34,275 nt of DNA from an uncultured Pseudomonadota bacterium (GTDB lineage Bacteria; Pseudomonadota; Alphaproteobacteria; Rs-D84). Each line of letters starts with the position of its first letter. Positions within the stretch are counted from its first letter, which is position 1. Below, in pieces: positions 8,462 to 17,002 of this stretch. Both the position numbers and the translations under genes were made by a program. The stretch is from the NCBI GenBank assembly GCA_902793005.1, contig CADBBQ010000009.1, forward strand, positions 1 through 34,275, read 5' to 3'. Below the pieces are notes generated by a model. That model had not been told where the DNA came from and did no database searches. It was given only the letters and a program-made list of their open reading frames with translations.

Positions 8462-10627
8462 TTACGCTGCTTTCTGATATTTTTTCAAATATTGCGCTAA
8501 ATATTCATCAGACATTTTCTTGGCTTTCGACCGTGGTTTTCCGTCCTTGTCCAAATATTCGGCATCGTTGCGTTCCTTCAAGAAATTATCGCGCATTTTA
8601 TTTGCGGCAAATGTCAACTGATGTGATTTCCAGAATGATTCCAACATATCCCAAAACGCCATCAGTTCCATATATTTATCGGTATGTTTGTCATCCCATT
8701 CTTGCGCGTTGTTTTCTAATTTTATTTTTTGCGCTTTCAGTGTTTTTTCACCAAATTGCAAATCGTTATAATTTTGTAATAATCCTTGATTTTTTCTTAT
8801 TCTATCTTGAATTACCGGAATTGCTGTTGGAAGGGTTGCCGGATTATTCAGCAATGCAATATCGTTATTTATTTCATCAGACAAATCATCCAGCATCCCT
8901 TTTTTCCATCTGGTACCAACGACACCCAATGCCTCTTTGATATCTTTTCTTGCCCGGGTGATATCGCGTTTGTTTGCGCGCATAGATGTGTCCAACCCGG
9001 CCAATGCGGCATTTGTATCATCAACACTGTTTTTGTCCTGCCAATTTTTGTGTGCTTTTTCAAGGGTTTTTGTTTTGCCACGGAACTTCAGGTTATTGCG
9101 AAATCCAAATTGATTCCACGTGGCGGCAACAATACGCCCCGCGCCCAGCATTGCGAATTTTGCGGTTTTATCCGTTGCCGTTGTCACAAACTTTACGCCT
9201 TCGTATTTGTTCCAAGACAAACCTTTGTCGGACAATACGGACATATCTTCTTTGCCCAGCGCGTCAACTGTACGACTGTGCATAATACCGTATTTCATTG
9301 TGGATAAAACTTCCAACGCGCTTTTGGCTTCATCGGCTTTGCCTTCGTTTATTGCGTCAACGATAATTTGTGAAACGATTGCACGCATTTGCTTTGGGTT
9401 ACGAAATGCGCCATCAAACGCCTTGGGCATTTTATCAGAATAAATTTTTAATTTTTTTGCAAACCAATCAAAATGTCCTGTGGCCTTTGGCGATTTTTCT
9501 TGCAGTTTCCCTTTGATAGTTTCTGCATTATCCAAAATACCCTTTAATCCATCGGTTGGTTTAATTTTGTGCGTCTTGCCGTCTTTTTCTTTTATTTTCA
9601 CAGACGCCACGGCCTCGATTACATTGCGTGCGAACGGTGAAAAATATCTGCGAGAGCCGCGCAAAACATTTGCCCACGGGTCAATTTGGTTTTCTTTGAA
9701 TTTATCCAGTTTATCATCAACCCGTTGCCAAACATTTTTCTGGTCGTCATAAACCGGCGGAACGAAATCTTTACTTTCTTTATTGGCATAGTCCGTCCCT
9801 GCAATCGCCTTGTTTACCTGACCAGAAATTGTGCCTTTGTAATCATATTTTTGGAAATCCTCACGCACGGCCGAACTGGTCAGCAATTTATTAAAGATTG
9901 TTTTTATATGGGCTTTGAATCCGGGGTTATACGTGATTTTAAACCATTTGTTTTCTATGTCTGCATCTAATGCAGGAACCCCGGGTTTTGGTGTTGTTAC
10001 ATCGTATGGTGCCATCCCTTCGGGCCAATACTGTGGACCATAACCCGCCGCAGAATAGGTCTGAGCATGATTTATTGCCGCCAACAGCGCATCACGAAAC
10101 TTTCTATCTGTCTTATAGTCGCCTTTTTTTGCTTTGTCGACAAATTCATCATACGTCATATCATCAGGGATTATACGATAACTACCGTTTTTACCCTCAA
10201 ATATAGTGCTTATCTGGTTTTTTAATACTGTGTTTGGGTTGTCCAAAACTGTTTGAACAAAATCATTAATTCGTGCCTCTACACCGGCCACAGGTTCTGA
10301 TATACGAAACAATTTATCATCAGAATCCCCATACCATTCTTTAAAGAAATCATTTACGGCCTTTTTATCTGCAAAATTTTTTTGATTTTGCGACATATTT
10401 TCAAAGACGGCCTGGAACAAATTATACAGGTTTTTCAGTTTCGCATCAGACAATTCCGGCAATTCCGCATCCAGCAAATCCGGCCACTTTTTCATATTTC
10501 CGGCGAAATCTTTGGTTTTTGCGTATTTGTCGAACCGTGCGCGCACATTGGTCGGCATATTAGCCAAGTGCAGTATTTTACAATACTGTTCGATAAAATC
10601 TTTTACATTGTCCATAACTTCTGCCAT
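8462..10627 (-). CDS. Hypothetical protein, 721 aa, lysine-rich
   Basis: I do not recognise this family. It is a large soluble protein, without signal peptide or transmembrane segment, rich in Lys, Asp and Asn. Short hydrophobic stretches lie near 480-500 (KFAMLGAGRIVAATW). The C-terminal third (about 520-721) is highly charged and probably coiled-coil or helical bundle (TSMRANKRDITRARKDIKEAL; KTLKAQKIKLENNAQEW), ending SDEYLAQYLKKYQKAA. The ATG at 10627 follows a perfect AAGGAGG and a good promoter lies 57 bases upstream, so it is probably well expressed. A structural or host-interaction role is conceivable but unsupported. The terminator at 8428 is shared with the convergent RNA. Confidence 0.8.
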   Translation of the reverse strand: MAEVMDNVKDFIEQYCKILHLANMPTNVRARFDKYAKTKDFAGNMKKWPDLLDAELPELSDAKLKNLYNLFQAVFENMSQNQKNFADKKAVNDFFKEWYGDSDDKLFRISEPVAGVEARINDFVQTVLDNPNTVLKNQISTIFEGKNGSYRIIPDDMTYDEFVDKAKKGDYKTDRKFRDALLAAINHAQTYSAAGYGPQYWPEGMAPYDVTTPKPGVPALDADIENKWFKITYNPGFKAHIKTIFNKLLTSSAVREDFQKYDYKGTISGQVNKAIAGTDYANKESKDFVPPVYDDQKNVWQRVDDKLDKFKENQIDPWANVLRGSRRYFSPFARNVIEAVASVKIKEKDGKTHKIKPTDGLKGILDNAETIKGKLQEKSPKATGHFDWFAKKLKIYSDKMPKAFDGAFRNPKQMRAIVSQIIVDAINEGKADEAKSALEVLSTMKYGIMHSRTVDALGKEDMSVLSDKGLSWNKYEGVKFVTTATDKTAKFAMLGAGRIVAATWNQFGFRNNLKFRGKTKTLEKAHKNWQDKNSVDDTNAALAGLDTSMRANKRDITRARKDIKEALGVVGTRWKKGMLDDLSDEINNDIALLNNPATLPTAIPVIQDRIRKNQGLLQNYNDLQFGEKTLKAQKIKLENNAQEWDDKHTDKYMELMAFWDMLESFWKSHQLTFAANKMRDNFLKERNDAEYLDKDGKPRSKAKKMSDEYLAQYLKKYQKAA

Positions 10628-10683
10628 TTGTGCCTCCTTGTGTGTCAGGTTTTACCGATGCGCCCCTCTACCCACATCATACT

Positions 10684-10711
10684 ATTATAGCACTTTTTGA
10701 CAAAATTTCAA
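10684..10711 (-). promoter_or_regulatory. Promoter of the 721-aa orphan
   Basis: On the minus strand: TTGAAA (10711-10706), 16-base spacer, TATAAT (10689-10684). A leader of about 50 nt precedes the AAGGAGG and the ATG at 10627. Confidence 0.6.
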
Positions 10712-10736
10712 GTGGTGAAAGTTTGTTCTCGGGTGT

Positions 10737-10796
10737 CCCCTTCTTTCACAAAGAAGGGGTGGATTGCGAGGCGCTAGCGAGCAAGACGGGGTAATT
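10737..10796. repeat. Palindromic repeat, CCTTCTTT type
   Basis: CCCCTTCTTT (10737-10746), loop CAC, AAAGAAGGGG (10750-10759) is a perfect 10-bp stem. A second GC-rich palindromic part, GCGAGGCGCTAGCGAGC, and ACGGGGTA follow. The same stem with one changed base pair (CTCCTTCTTT / AAAGAAGGAG) occurs at 34249-34271, so this is a dispersed element rather than a local terminator. Confidence 0.6.
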
Positions 10797-10817
10797 TGAA
10801 CATAATTGAACACCTCC

Positions 10818-10848
10818 ACAAAAACACACCCCGCCGAAATGGCGGGGT
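10818..10848 (-). terminator. Terminator of tRNA-Lys
   Basis: CCCCGCC (10829-10835) and GGCGGGG (10841-10847) with a GAAAT loop. On the minus strand it is followed by GTGTTTTTG. It starts 8 bases after the tRNA CCA end. Confidence 0.8.
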
Positions 10849-10855
10849 ATATTTT

Positions 10856-10932
10856 TGGTGGAGACACAGGGATTCGAACCCTGGACCCACTGATTAAAAG
10901 TCAGTTGCTCTAGCCAGCTGAGCTATGTCTCC
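10856..10932 (-). tRNA. tRNA-Lys (anticodon UUU)
   Basis: On the minus strand the acceptor is GGAGACA paired with TGTCTCC. The D-arm is AGCTCAGCTGGCTAGAGC, and the anticodon stem ACTGA/TCAGT holds loop CTTTTAA (anticodon TTT). The T-arm is CAGGGTTCGAATCCCTG, the discriminator base A, and CCA is encoded. All arms pair fully. Confidence 0.97.
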
Positions 10933-11064
10933 AAAACTGATATGTTTTTCAACAGGTCGGCACCAATTCTGACACAAAAAAAAGACAAATGCAAGAATTT
11001 TTTTCTGTAATTGAAAAAAACTCGCAAAATTCCTCACCAAACCCAACTAATAACATTTTATAGG

Positions 11065-11093
11065 TTGATTTTTTGTTATCAAAGCCCTAAACT
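11065..11093 (+). promoter_or_regulatory. Promoter of the polysaccharide operon
   Basis: TTGATT (11065-11070), 17-base spacer, TAAACT (11088-11093), in the 182-base gap between the divergent tRNA-Lys and the aminotransferase. AAGGG precedes the ATG at 11115. Confidence 0.5.
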
Positions 11094-11114
11094 TGGAATA
11101 AAAAGGGTTTTCCG

Positions 11115-12194
11115 ATGTCAGTATATGTAACAAAATCATTTATGCCGCCAATTGACGAGTACAATAAATATGTAAAAAAAATCTTTGAAAGCGGTGTTTT
11201 AACTAACCAAGGTCCGTGTGTCCAAGATTTACAGAAAAAATTATCTGCATATTTGGGTGTTGATAATTTTCATTATGTTACAAATGGGACGATTGCGTTG
11301 CAATTGGCGTTGTCGTCATTGGATATAAATGACGGGGAAATAATAACAACACCGTTTTCTTATGTTGCCACAACTTCGTCTGTTTTATGGCAACGGTGCA
11401 AACCCGTATTTGTGGATATAGAACCGGACAATTTTACAATTGATGCAAATAAAATTGAATCTGCGATAACCGATAAAACGCGTGCAATAATGGCGGTTCA
11501 CGTATTTGGATATGCGTGTAATGTTGATAAAATTCAACAAATTGCTAATAAATATAATTTAAAAGTTATATACGATGGTGCGCACGCATTTGGCAGCAAG
11601 TATAAAAATAAATCCTTGTTGTCATATGGGGATGTATCGACTTGTTCCTTTCACGCGACAAAATTATTTCATACGGTCGAGGGCGGGGCCTGTATCGTTC
11701 GTGATAAATCTGTATCAGATAAATTGGAATATCAAAAACGTTTTGGACACCAAGGCGACACGCATTATATGTTGGGCATAAATGCCAAACAATCAGAATT
11801 TCACGCGGCAATGGGATTGGCAAATTATCCGTATATTGCCGATATTATTGCGGACCGTAAACGTGTATCTGATATGTATGATAACGGTTTGGGAGGATGC
11901 GTTGTGCGCCCAAAAAAACAATCAGATCTGGAATACAATTACGCATATTATCCGGTTGTATTTAAAAGCGAGGCGGAATTATTAAACGTGTTTTCTGCAT
12001 TAAACGCCCAAGACATTTATCCGCGTCGTTATTTTTATCCATCATTAAATAAATTGCCATATGTAAACGGGGAAAAATGCCCCATATCCGAAGATATATC
12101 AAAACGGATTGCGTGTCTGCCATTGTATGTCGGATTGGAAAACGAAACAATTCAAAAAATATCACAGGTAATAAAGGCTACATTATGCCGGTAA
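11115..12194 (+). CDS. DegT/DnrJ/EryC1/StrS-family sugar aminotransferase
   Basis: PLP-dependent aminotransferase that adds an amino group to a keto nucleotide sugar, giving an amino-deoxy sugar for a surface polysaccharide. The family signatures are all visible: LTNQGP near 30, NGTIALQLAL (57-66), VDIEPDNF, AVHVFGYACNVDKI, IYDGAHAFG with the PLP-nitrogen-binding Asp (154), and SFHATKLFHTVEGG with the Schiff-base Lys (183). At 359 aa it is full length. It resembles the VioA/FdtB/QdtB type making 3- or 4-amino-dideoxy sugars, but the position cannot be told from sequence alone. First gene of the operon; its stop overlaps the next start by 10 bases. No sugar dehydratase lies in the window, so the keto-sugar supplier must be elsewhere. 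Confidence 0.92.
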   Translation: MSVYVTKSFMPPIDEYNKYVKKIFESGVLTNQGPCVQDLQKKLSAYLGVDNFHYVTNGTIALQLALSSLDINDGEIITTPFSYVATTSSVLWQRCKPVFVDIEPDNFTIDANKIESAITDKTRAIMAVHVFGYACNVDKIQQIANKYNLKVIYDGAHAFGSKYKNKSLLSYGDVSTCSFHATKLFHTVEGGACIVRDKSVSDKLEYQKRFGHQGDTHYMLGINAKQSEFHAAMGLANYPYIADIIADRKRVSDMYDNGLGGCVVRPKKQSDLEYNYAYYPVVFKSEAELLNVFSALNAQDIYPRRYFYPSLNKLPYVNGEKCPISEDISKRIACLPLYVGLENETIQKISQVIKATLCR

Positions 12195-13153
12195 AGGTTT
12201 CCATTATATGTGTTGCATATAACCAGGCTGAATTTATTCGGCAAACGCTGGATGGTTTTATTATGCAAAAAACGAATTTTCCGTTTGATGTTATCATCCA
12301 CGATGACGCATCAACCGATGGCACGGCGGACATAATTCGCGAATACGCAAATAAATATCCAAAAATTATAAAACCAATTTTTCAAACCGAAAATCAATAT
12401 TCTAAAAATACACCAATATTATCAAAATATGTTTGGCCAAAAATACGCAGTAAATATGTGGCGATGTGTGATGGTGATGATTATTGGTGTAATGAAAATA
12501 AATTACAAAAACAGGTTGATTTTTTGGATTCTCATCCGGATTTTTCAATTTGTTTTCATCCGGTTTCTGTGTTTTGGAATGATGGTTCCCAACCGGACAG
12601 TGTATGGCCCGGGGCGGCGGAACTGCATCATAAAAATTTAAAGACATTAATGCAACGCAATTTTATTCCGAATTGTTCGGTTATGTATCGTTGGCGCGCG
12701 GGCGGAATGAATATAACCAAAGAATACCCATCGGGAATTTATCCGTGCGATTGGTTTGTTCATTTATTACACGCCCGACACGGAAAAATCGGTTTTTTAC
12801 CAGATATTATGTCGCGGTATCGTCGACACAGTGGCGGAATATCTTTTGTCAGTGAATATGGTGACGATGCGTTGCATATGAAATATGGTACGGCCGAGTT
12901 GAATTTTTTTATTGCGGTTGAAAAACAAATTGCGCCAAACCCACAAAAATATCATCGATTTGTGCGTAATCGTGCGCGACAAATATTAAGAACATACCTT
13001 GGACACCAAGATTATGACAATGCGATATATGTATTAAAAAAATGTCCTGATTTAATAGATTTTGATTTTTGGGATTTGGTAAATCGTCGGCATCGTCGTT
13101 GGTTTTTTGCAATATTAATTATTGTTCTAATCGGACTGGGGGGAATTTTATGA
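12185..13153 (+). CDS. Glycosyltransferase family 2
   Basis: GT-A fold inverting glycosyltransferase, 322 aa, cytosolic side of the membrane. The N-terminus is VSIICVAYNQ, followed by IIHDDASTDGT (nucleotide binding) and AMCDGDDYW with the metal-binding DXD. A C-terminal hydrophobic stretch of about 17 residues (FFAILIIVLIGLGGIL) could anchor it. The ATG at 12185 is chosen because AAAGG stands before it, it overlaps the aminotransferase stop, and the family starts right at VSIICVAYNQ. The longer frame from 12077 lies inside the aminotransferase. Its stop overlaps the next gene as ATGA, so translation is coupled. Donor and acceptor sugars are unknown. Confidence 0.9.
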   Translation: MPVKVSIICVAYNQAEFIRQTLDGFIMQKTNFPFDVIIHDDASTDGTADIIREYANKYPKIIKPIFQTENQYSKNTPILSKYVWPKIRSKYVAMCDGDDYWCNENKLQKQVDFLDSHPDFSICFHPVSVFWNDGSQPDSVWPGAAELHHKNLKTLMQRNFIPNCSVMYRWRAGGMNITKEYPSGIYPCDWFVHLLHARHGKIGFLPDIMSRYRRHSGGISFVSEYGDDALHMKYGTAELNFFIAVEKQIAPNPQKYHRFVRNRARQILRTYLGHQDYDNAIYVLKKCPDLIDFDFWDLVNRRHRRWFFAILIIVLIGLGGIL

Positions 13154-14034
13154 AAAAAGATTTTATTCGTTTTAACACCAGGGAATACAACCCAAAACAT
13201 CAATTGACGGTGTTTTTGATTGCGTATAATCACGAAAATACAATACGCGATACAATTGAAAGTATTTTAACGCAAAAACAAAATTGTAAACACAATTTTA
13301 TTGTAAAAATTCTTGAAGATTGTTCTACGGACAATACATTAAAAATTTGCCAAGAATATGCAAGAAAATATCCTGATTTATTTGAATTATTTGCCCAGCC
13401 AAAAAACACACATTGCGAACATATAAAAACCGCATTGATAAATAATCTTGATACACCATATTGGTGCTTTATCGAAGGCGACGATTATTATACAGACAGT
13501 GCATTTTTTGACAAAGCAATTGATTTTTTTGAAAAACATCCAGATTATAATTTGTTTGCTGGCAAACACAAATTAAACACATTAAATAACGAATTTACGA
13601 ACACATTTAAAAATCAATTGTTTGAACCGAACAAAGATTTGTCACTGGATAATTATGCGTATTGTCAAACCTCGGCCCGGATTTATAGAAACATATTTGA
13701 TTTTGCCAATATGCAAGAGTATCCGTTTATATACGATATGTATTTGTATGTTTTGTATTTATATGTCGGTAAATCGCATTTTTACAATAAATTTGTTTCT
13801 GTATATCGTCAAACAATTACCGGTTCGTGGACACAATTAAATGACAAGCAACAAAAATTGGCTGGTCGTGCCGTTGTAAAAAAGTTAATAAGTTTTTACG
13901 GATTTGGACCGGCAACAATGTTTGTAAAATTGTATCCAAAACGCACAATGCAAAGATTAAATCGTGTGTTTGGCGCAAAAATAACAATCAGAATAATAAA
14001 AATTTACGAAAGTATATTCGGTAAAAATTTATAA
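13150..14034 (+). CDS. Glycosyltransferase family 2
   Basis: Second GT2 enzyme of the operon, 294 aa. The N-terminal LTVFLIAYNHENT, then LEDCSTDNT and CFIEGDDYY (DXD region) place it in the family. It is a paralogue of the preceding gene by order of motifs, though clearly divergent, for example EDCSTD in place of DDASTD. The start is the ATG of the ATGA overlap with the previous stop. The longer upstream frame is the previous gene read out of frame. Base composition is very AT-rich with heavy use of TTA, ATA and AAT, more than in the surrounding housekeeping genes, as is common for transferred polysaccharide genes. Confidence 0.88.
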   Translation: MKKDFIRFNTREYNPKHQLTVFLIAYNHENTIRDTIESILTQKQNCKHNFIVKILEDCSTDNTLKICQEYARKYPDLFELFAQPKNTHCEHIKTALINNLDTPYWCFIEGDDYYTDSAFFDKAIDFFEKHPDYNLFAGKHKLNTLNNEFTNTFKNQLFEPNKDLSLDNYAYCQTSARIYRNIFDFANMQEYPFIYDMYLYVLYLYVGKSHFYNKFVSVYRQTITGSWTQLNDKQQKLAGRAVVKKLISFYGFGPATMFVKLYPKRTMQRLNRVFGAKITIRIIKIYESIFGKNL

Positions 14035-14053
14035 CAAACAAAAGGATATAAAA

Positions 14054-14614
14054 ATGTCAAGTTTTTATGATGAACAAGAATTACAACAAATCGGTTTTAA
14101 ATCTATTGGTAAAAATGTTTTAATATCGCGTAAAACATCAATTTACGGGGCCCAGAACATAACAATTGGCAACAATGTCAGAATAGATGATTTTTGCGTT
14201 TTATCTGGAAATATAAAAATTGGTAATAATGTACATATTGCTGTTGCGGCGTTATTGTTCGCCGGTGATGCCGGTATAGAAATGCGTGATTTTAGTGGTT
14301 TGTCATCACGGTCTGCGATTTACGCCGTGTCCGACGATTATTCTGGGGAATATATGACAAATCCAACCGTTCCAGACGAAACAAGAAATATAATTTCTGG
14401 CAAAGTTGTGATTGGTAAACATGTGGTTATTGGAACTGGCTCAACGATTTTGCCAGGTGTGATTGTGGCCGATGGGGGGTCTGTTGGCGCAATGAGTTTG
14501 ATAAATAAATCAACCGAACCATATAAAATATATGTTGGCATTCCCGCCAAAGCGATATGTGAAAGAAAGCGAAATTTTGAAATTATGGAACAAAAATTAA
14601 AAAATCAAAGATAA
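14054..14614 (+). CDS. Left-handed beta-helix (hexapeptide) acyltransferase
   Basis: Predicted O- or N-acetyltransferase acting on a sugar of the surface glycan, 186 aa. Hexapeptide turns run through the protein: IGKNVLISRKTSI, IGNNVRIDDFCVL, IKIGNNVHI, then VVIGKHVVIGTGSTILPGVIVADGGSVGAMS. The C-terminal VGIPAKAICERK is the usual end of the WbbJ/LacA/CysE-like group. AAAGGA lies 8 bases before the ATG. It is the last gene of the operon, 19 bases after the second glycosyltransferase, and is followed by a strong terminator. Together with the amino-sugar transaminase it may N-acetylate the new amino sugar (as VioB or QdtC do), but O-acetylation fits too. Confidence 0.9.
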   Translation: MSSFYDEQELQQIGFKSIGKNVLISRKTSIYGAQNITIGNNVRIDDFCVLSGNIKIGNNVHIAVAALLFAGDAGIEMRDFSGLSSRSAIYAVSDDYSGEYMTNPTVPDETRNIISGKVVIGKHVVIGTGSTILPGVIVADGGSVGAMSLINKSTEPYKIYVGIPAKAICERKRNFEIMEQKLKNQR

Positions 14615-14629
14615 CATTTTTATTGTTCT

Positions 14630-14669
14630 ATTCACTCCAACAAATAAATTGTTGGAGTGAATTTTTTTA
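14630..14669. terminator. Bidirectional terminator
   Basis: A 14-bp perfect stem, ATTCACTCCAACAA (14630-14643) and TTGTTGGAGTGAAT (14649-14662), 5-base loop, then TTTTTTT. It ends both the polysaccharide operon and the convergent fibre-like gene. Confidence 0.9.
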
Positions 14670-14672
14670 TAT

Positions 14673-15488
14673 TTATGCCATAAAACCTTTGACACACCAA
14701 GACCAACTTTGATTGGTGTCGCCATAATGATAATGTATAAAAGATGTTGTTGTGCAATTTACCGCACCTGTATTGCATTGCCCGCCAAAGTTTGCGAAAC
14801 GTGATTGTATGTGAATATCATAATATTTGTTTGCCATCTCTATGGGTAAATTTATTGTTGTACCATTTTGTGTATTTGCGGCATATCCCCCTTGTTCGAC
14901 CCAGCCGGATTTGTATTTGCGGTACCAAGTATAATTATTTTCTGCCGTGGGCGTTTGTGATTCAATCACATAATCCGTAATCCCCGATGTTCGTGTGTCG
15001 ATAGTGTTTATATGTGGCGCAATGCCATTTATTCCGCCTATGCTGGCCGTGGCATTATTCAACCCGTCCAGGCGTTCGTTTATCGCGTCTATTTTTTGTT
15101 TTACTTCGTTCAGTTTATCTGTGTCGGTTGTTTCTTGGATTTCATCCAGTTCTTCATTTAAATCATCCAATACTTGCTTGATATAATTCATATCCATATT
15201 TAATGTTTTTGGATCAATCTGAACCATTTGTTGATAATCCACAACGCGGCTTAACGGCAATACGCGCGAAATAGTGATTACATCTGTGTCGCCGGGGGCG
15301 TTGTCAAACGCGATATGCCCGCCAATAAACGGAAAATCTGCGTTTATGCCGCCCGGATTTCCAACGACTTCGACGCCAGAGGCGACCGCACCGTTGACGG
15401 TCACGACTATGTTCGATTTTTCATAGTATGGAAACGAAAAATAAAATATCGTCGTTTCATCGTTCCCAATATAAGAAACTTTTTTCAT
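14673..15488 (-). CDS. Phage tail-fibre-like protein (T7-fibre N-terminal-like), 271 aa
   Basis: The N-terminal 100 residues read like the N-terminal domain of T7-type tail fibres. They have a YIGNDETTIFYFSFPYYEKSN opening with a second beta block (VVTVNGAVASGVEVV), ITISRVLPLSRVVDYQ and then a helix-prone NMDMNYIKQVLDDLNEELDEI. A coiled coil covers about 100-145. The C-terminal 100 residues are beta-rich and aromatic (SGWVEQGGYA; SFIHYHYGDTNQSWSWCVKGFMA), like fibre tips or host-adhesion domains. No other phage gene is adjacent, so it looks like an orphan fibre or a domesticated adhesin. AAAGGAG precedes the ATG. There is no signal peptide, so secretion, if any, would need another route. Confidence 0.7.
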   Translation of the reverse strand: MKKVSYIGNDETTIFYFSFPYYEKSNIVVTVNGAVASGVEVVGNPGGINADFPFIGGHIAFDNAPGDTDVITISRVLPLSRVVDYQQMVQIDPKTLNMDMNYIKQVLDDLNEELDEIQETTDTDKLNEVKQKIDAINERLDGLNNATASIGGINGIAPHINTIDTRTSGITDYVIESQTPTAENNYTWYRKYKSGWVEQGGYAANTQNGTTINLPIEMANKYYDIHIQSRFANFGGQCNTGAVNCTTTSFIHYHYGDTNQSWSWCVKGFMA

Positions 15489-15510
15489 TAAAACTCCTTT
15501 TTGTTATAAC

Positions 15511-15538
15511 AAAAAATCCCTCAGCCATTGGCCAGGGA
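15511..15538 (-). terminator. Terminator-like hairpin just upstream of the fibre-like gene
   Basis: On the minus strand TCCCT, GCC, AAT loop, GGC, AGGGA (15538-15517) then TTTTTT. It lies between the htpX terminator and the ribosome binding site of the fibre-like gene, so it either reinforces termination or acts as an attenuator in that gene's leader. Confidence 0.6.
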
Positions 15539-15540
15539 AC

Positions 15541-15571
15541 AAAATAAAAAACCGGGCAAAATCCGCCCGGT
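15541..15571 (-). terminator. Terminator of htpX
   Basis: ACCGGGC (15551-15557) pairs with GCCCGGT (15565-15571). On the minus strand it is followed by TTTTTATTTT. Confidence 0.85.
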
Positions 15572-15624
15572 TGATGAATCTATTATATCATAAACGGCAC
15601 AAAAAATCAACGGTTAAATTGTTT

Positions 15625-16551
15625 TTACATCGATTCCAGCCGCCGTATGCGCTCTGCCGTGGATGGATGCGTCGAAAACAAATCCGACATAAATGCCTTA
15701 CTCGGTTCTGCGATACACGCAATTGCCATAGACCGTGAATTCGCCAGCGATTTCACATCTGCGTGTCCCGAAATTTTACGCAGCGCCGACGCCAACGCCC
15801 GCGGATTGCGCGTAATCTGTGCGCCACAGGCATCCGCCGCAAATTCGCGCTTGCGCGATACCGCCAATTGCAATAACGGCGACACAATCACATTAAACAC
15901 CGTGAACGCCAACCACACCATCAGTATCACCAAGCCCGTATTATTCTTGCCATTATCGTCGCGAGAATTTCCGCCATATATCGCCATACGCGCCAAAATG
16001 TCCGCCGCAAATACCGTCACCCCAACACCCGTAATCAACAGCATATCCAGCCGAATATCACGATTGCCAATGTGCGACATTTCGTGCGCGATAACGCCCT
16101 GTAATTCATCGTCATCTAATTTGTTGATAATGCCGCGCGTCAATGCAACCGACGCATCCGCGGGCGTGCGTCCCGTGGCAAACGCGTTTAATCCGTCATC
16201 CGGTATAATATAAACCCGCGGAGTGGGCAACCCAGCCGCCAGTGCCACATTTTCAACCAATCTGAAAATTTTTTTATGCGCCGCATCATCGTCACGAATT
16301 TGCTGTGCCCCGGCCGCCGACATCATCATAGAATCGCCAAACGCCCACGATATAATCATCCATACCATACACACAATAAATGTTGGAATTGCAACCTGGG
16401 CCGTGGTGACCGCGGCATCCCCCGCCGGCATAATAATCCAGCAAAACAAAAACACCAACGCGATAAAAGATATCGGAAACATCATCACCAAAATCGCAGT
16501 CTTGATATTATTCGAACGAATATGATCATACACAGTTTTAATTTTTTTCAT
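15625..16551 (-). CDS. htpX: Protease HtpX
   Basis: Inner-membrane M48B zinc protease for membrane-protein quality control. The two N-terminal hydrophobic segments (about 17-42 and 52-72) are followed by LPTPRVYIIPDDGLNAFATGR, a stretch diagnostic of HtpX. The zinc site is HEMSH (156-160) and SRKREFAADA with Glu 236 as third ligand. Two further membrane segments lie between them (170-190 and 206-230). The end is THPSTAERIRRL, also typical. It is 308 aa, within the usual range. GGGGTG sits upstream of the ATG. It is 22 bases downstream of the Smr gene and probably co-transcribed; a strong terminator follows. Confidence 0.95.
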   Translation of the reverse strand: MKKIKTVYDHIRSNNIKTAILVMMFPISFIALVFLFCWIIMPAGDAAVTTAQVAIPTFIVCMVWMIISWAFGDSMMMSAAGAQQIRDDDAAHKKIFRLVENVALAAGLPTPRVYIIPDDGLNAFATGRTPADASVALTRGIINKLDDDELQGVIAHEMSHIGNRDIRLDMLLITGVGVTVFAADILARMAIYGGNSRDDNGKNNTGLVILMVWLAFTVFNVIVSPLLQLAVSRKREFAADACGAQITRNPRALASALRKISGHADVKSLANSRSMAIACIAEPSKAFMSDLFSTHPSTAERIRRLESM

Positions 16552-16573
16552 ATCACACCCCGTATTTTATCTG

Positions 16574-16936
16574 TCAGTTTTGTTTTTTGAATTTGACGGA
16601 AAAACTGCCGTTGTTCAGTGGCACGCATTGCACGATATACCGGGAAATCAGACTATCCGCCACCCAATTTTGGAATTTTATTTTTAGTATTCCACTGGCG
16701 CCCGTGATAACGGTTGCGCTGCGTGCGCCCGATTGCGCCGCCGCCATAATCATATCCCAGGCCTCTTCCTCGGTATGCTGATGAAAATCCAGTACGATAT
16801 GTTCCGCCGCCGGCGTTATCTGCGGAATACGGCGCGATAAATGCAATTCCCGGCGCACATCCGCCGCACCCGCCGCATCCGGCACAAAATCGACACCCGC
16901 CATATTTGCAATATCTTTATCAGTTAATTGTTTCAT
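16574..16936 (-). CDS. Smr-domain protein
   Basis: Small Smr (MutS2 C-terminal-like) protein, 120 aa. The C-terminal 75 residues follow the Smr pattern: VLDFHQHTEEEAW in place of the canonical LDLHGxTxxEA, then VITGASG in place of the TGKG loop, then a helix (LKIKFQNWVADSL) and a closing beta strand. The first 45 residues are a linker rich in Ala and Arg, as in stand-alone alphaproteobacterial Smr proteins. The His of LDxH is kept, but the glycine after it and the Lys of TGKG are lost, so nicking activity cannot be assumed. It starts only 13 bases after the T-run of the ssb terminator. Likely co-transcribed with htpX. Confidence 0.72.
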   Translation of the reverse strand: MKQLTDKDIANMAGVDFVPDAAGAADVRRELHLSRRIPQITPAAEHIVLDFHQHTEEEAWDMIMAAAQSGARSATVITGASGILKIKFQNWVADSLISRYIVQCVPLNNGSFSVKFKKQN

Positions 16937-16949
16937 TGTTTGCCCTGGT

Positions 16950-16979
16950 AAAAAAACAGCCCCATTTATCCCATGGGGC
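16950..16979 (-). terminator. Terminator of ssb
   Basis: GCCCCAT (16959-16965) and ATGGGGC (16973-16979), with TTTTTT following on the minus strand. Confidence 0.85.
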
Positions 16980-17002
16980 AGGGAACATTTATTTTTTCTC
17001 CA

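Noticed and set aside
10685-10867. 60-codon minus-strand frame
   Set aside because: It starts in the tRNA-Lys 3-prime end, crosses a terminator and a palindromic repeat, and has no protein-like features.
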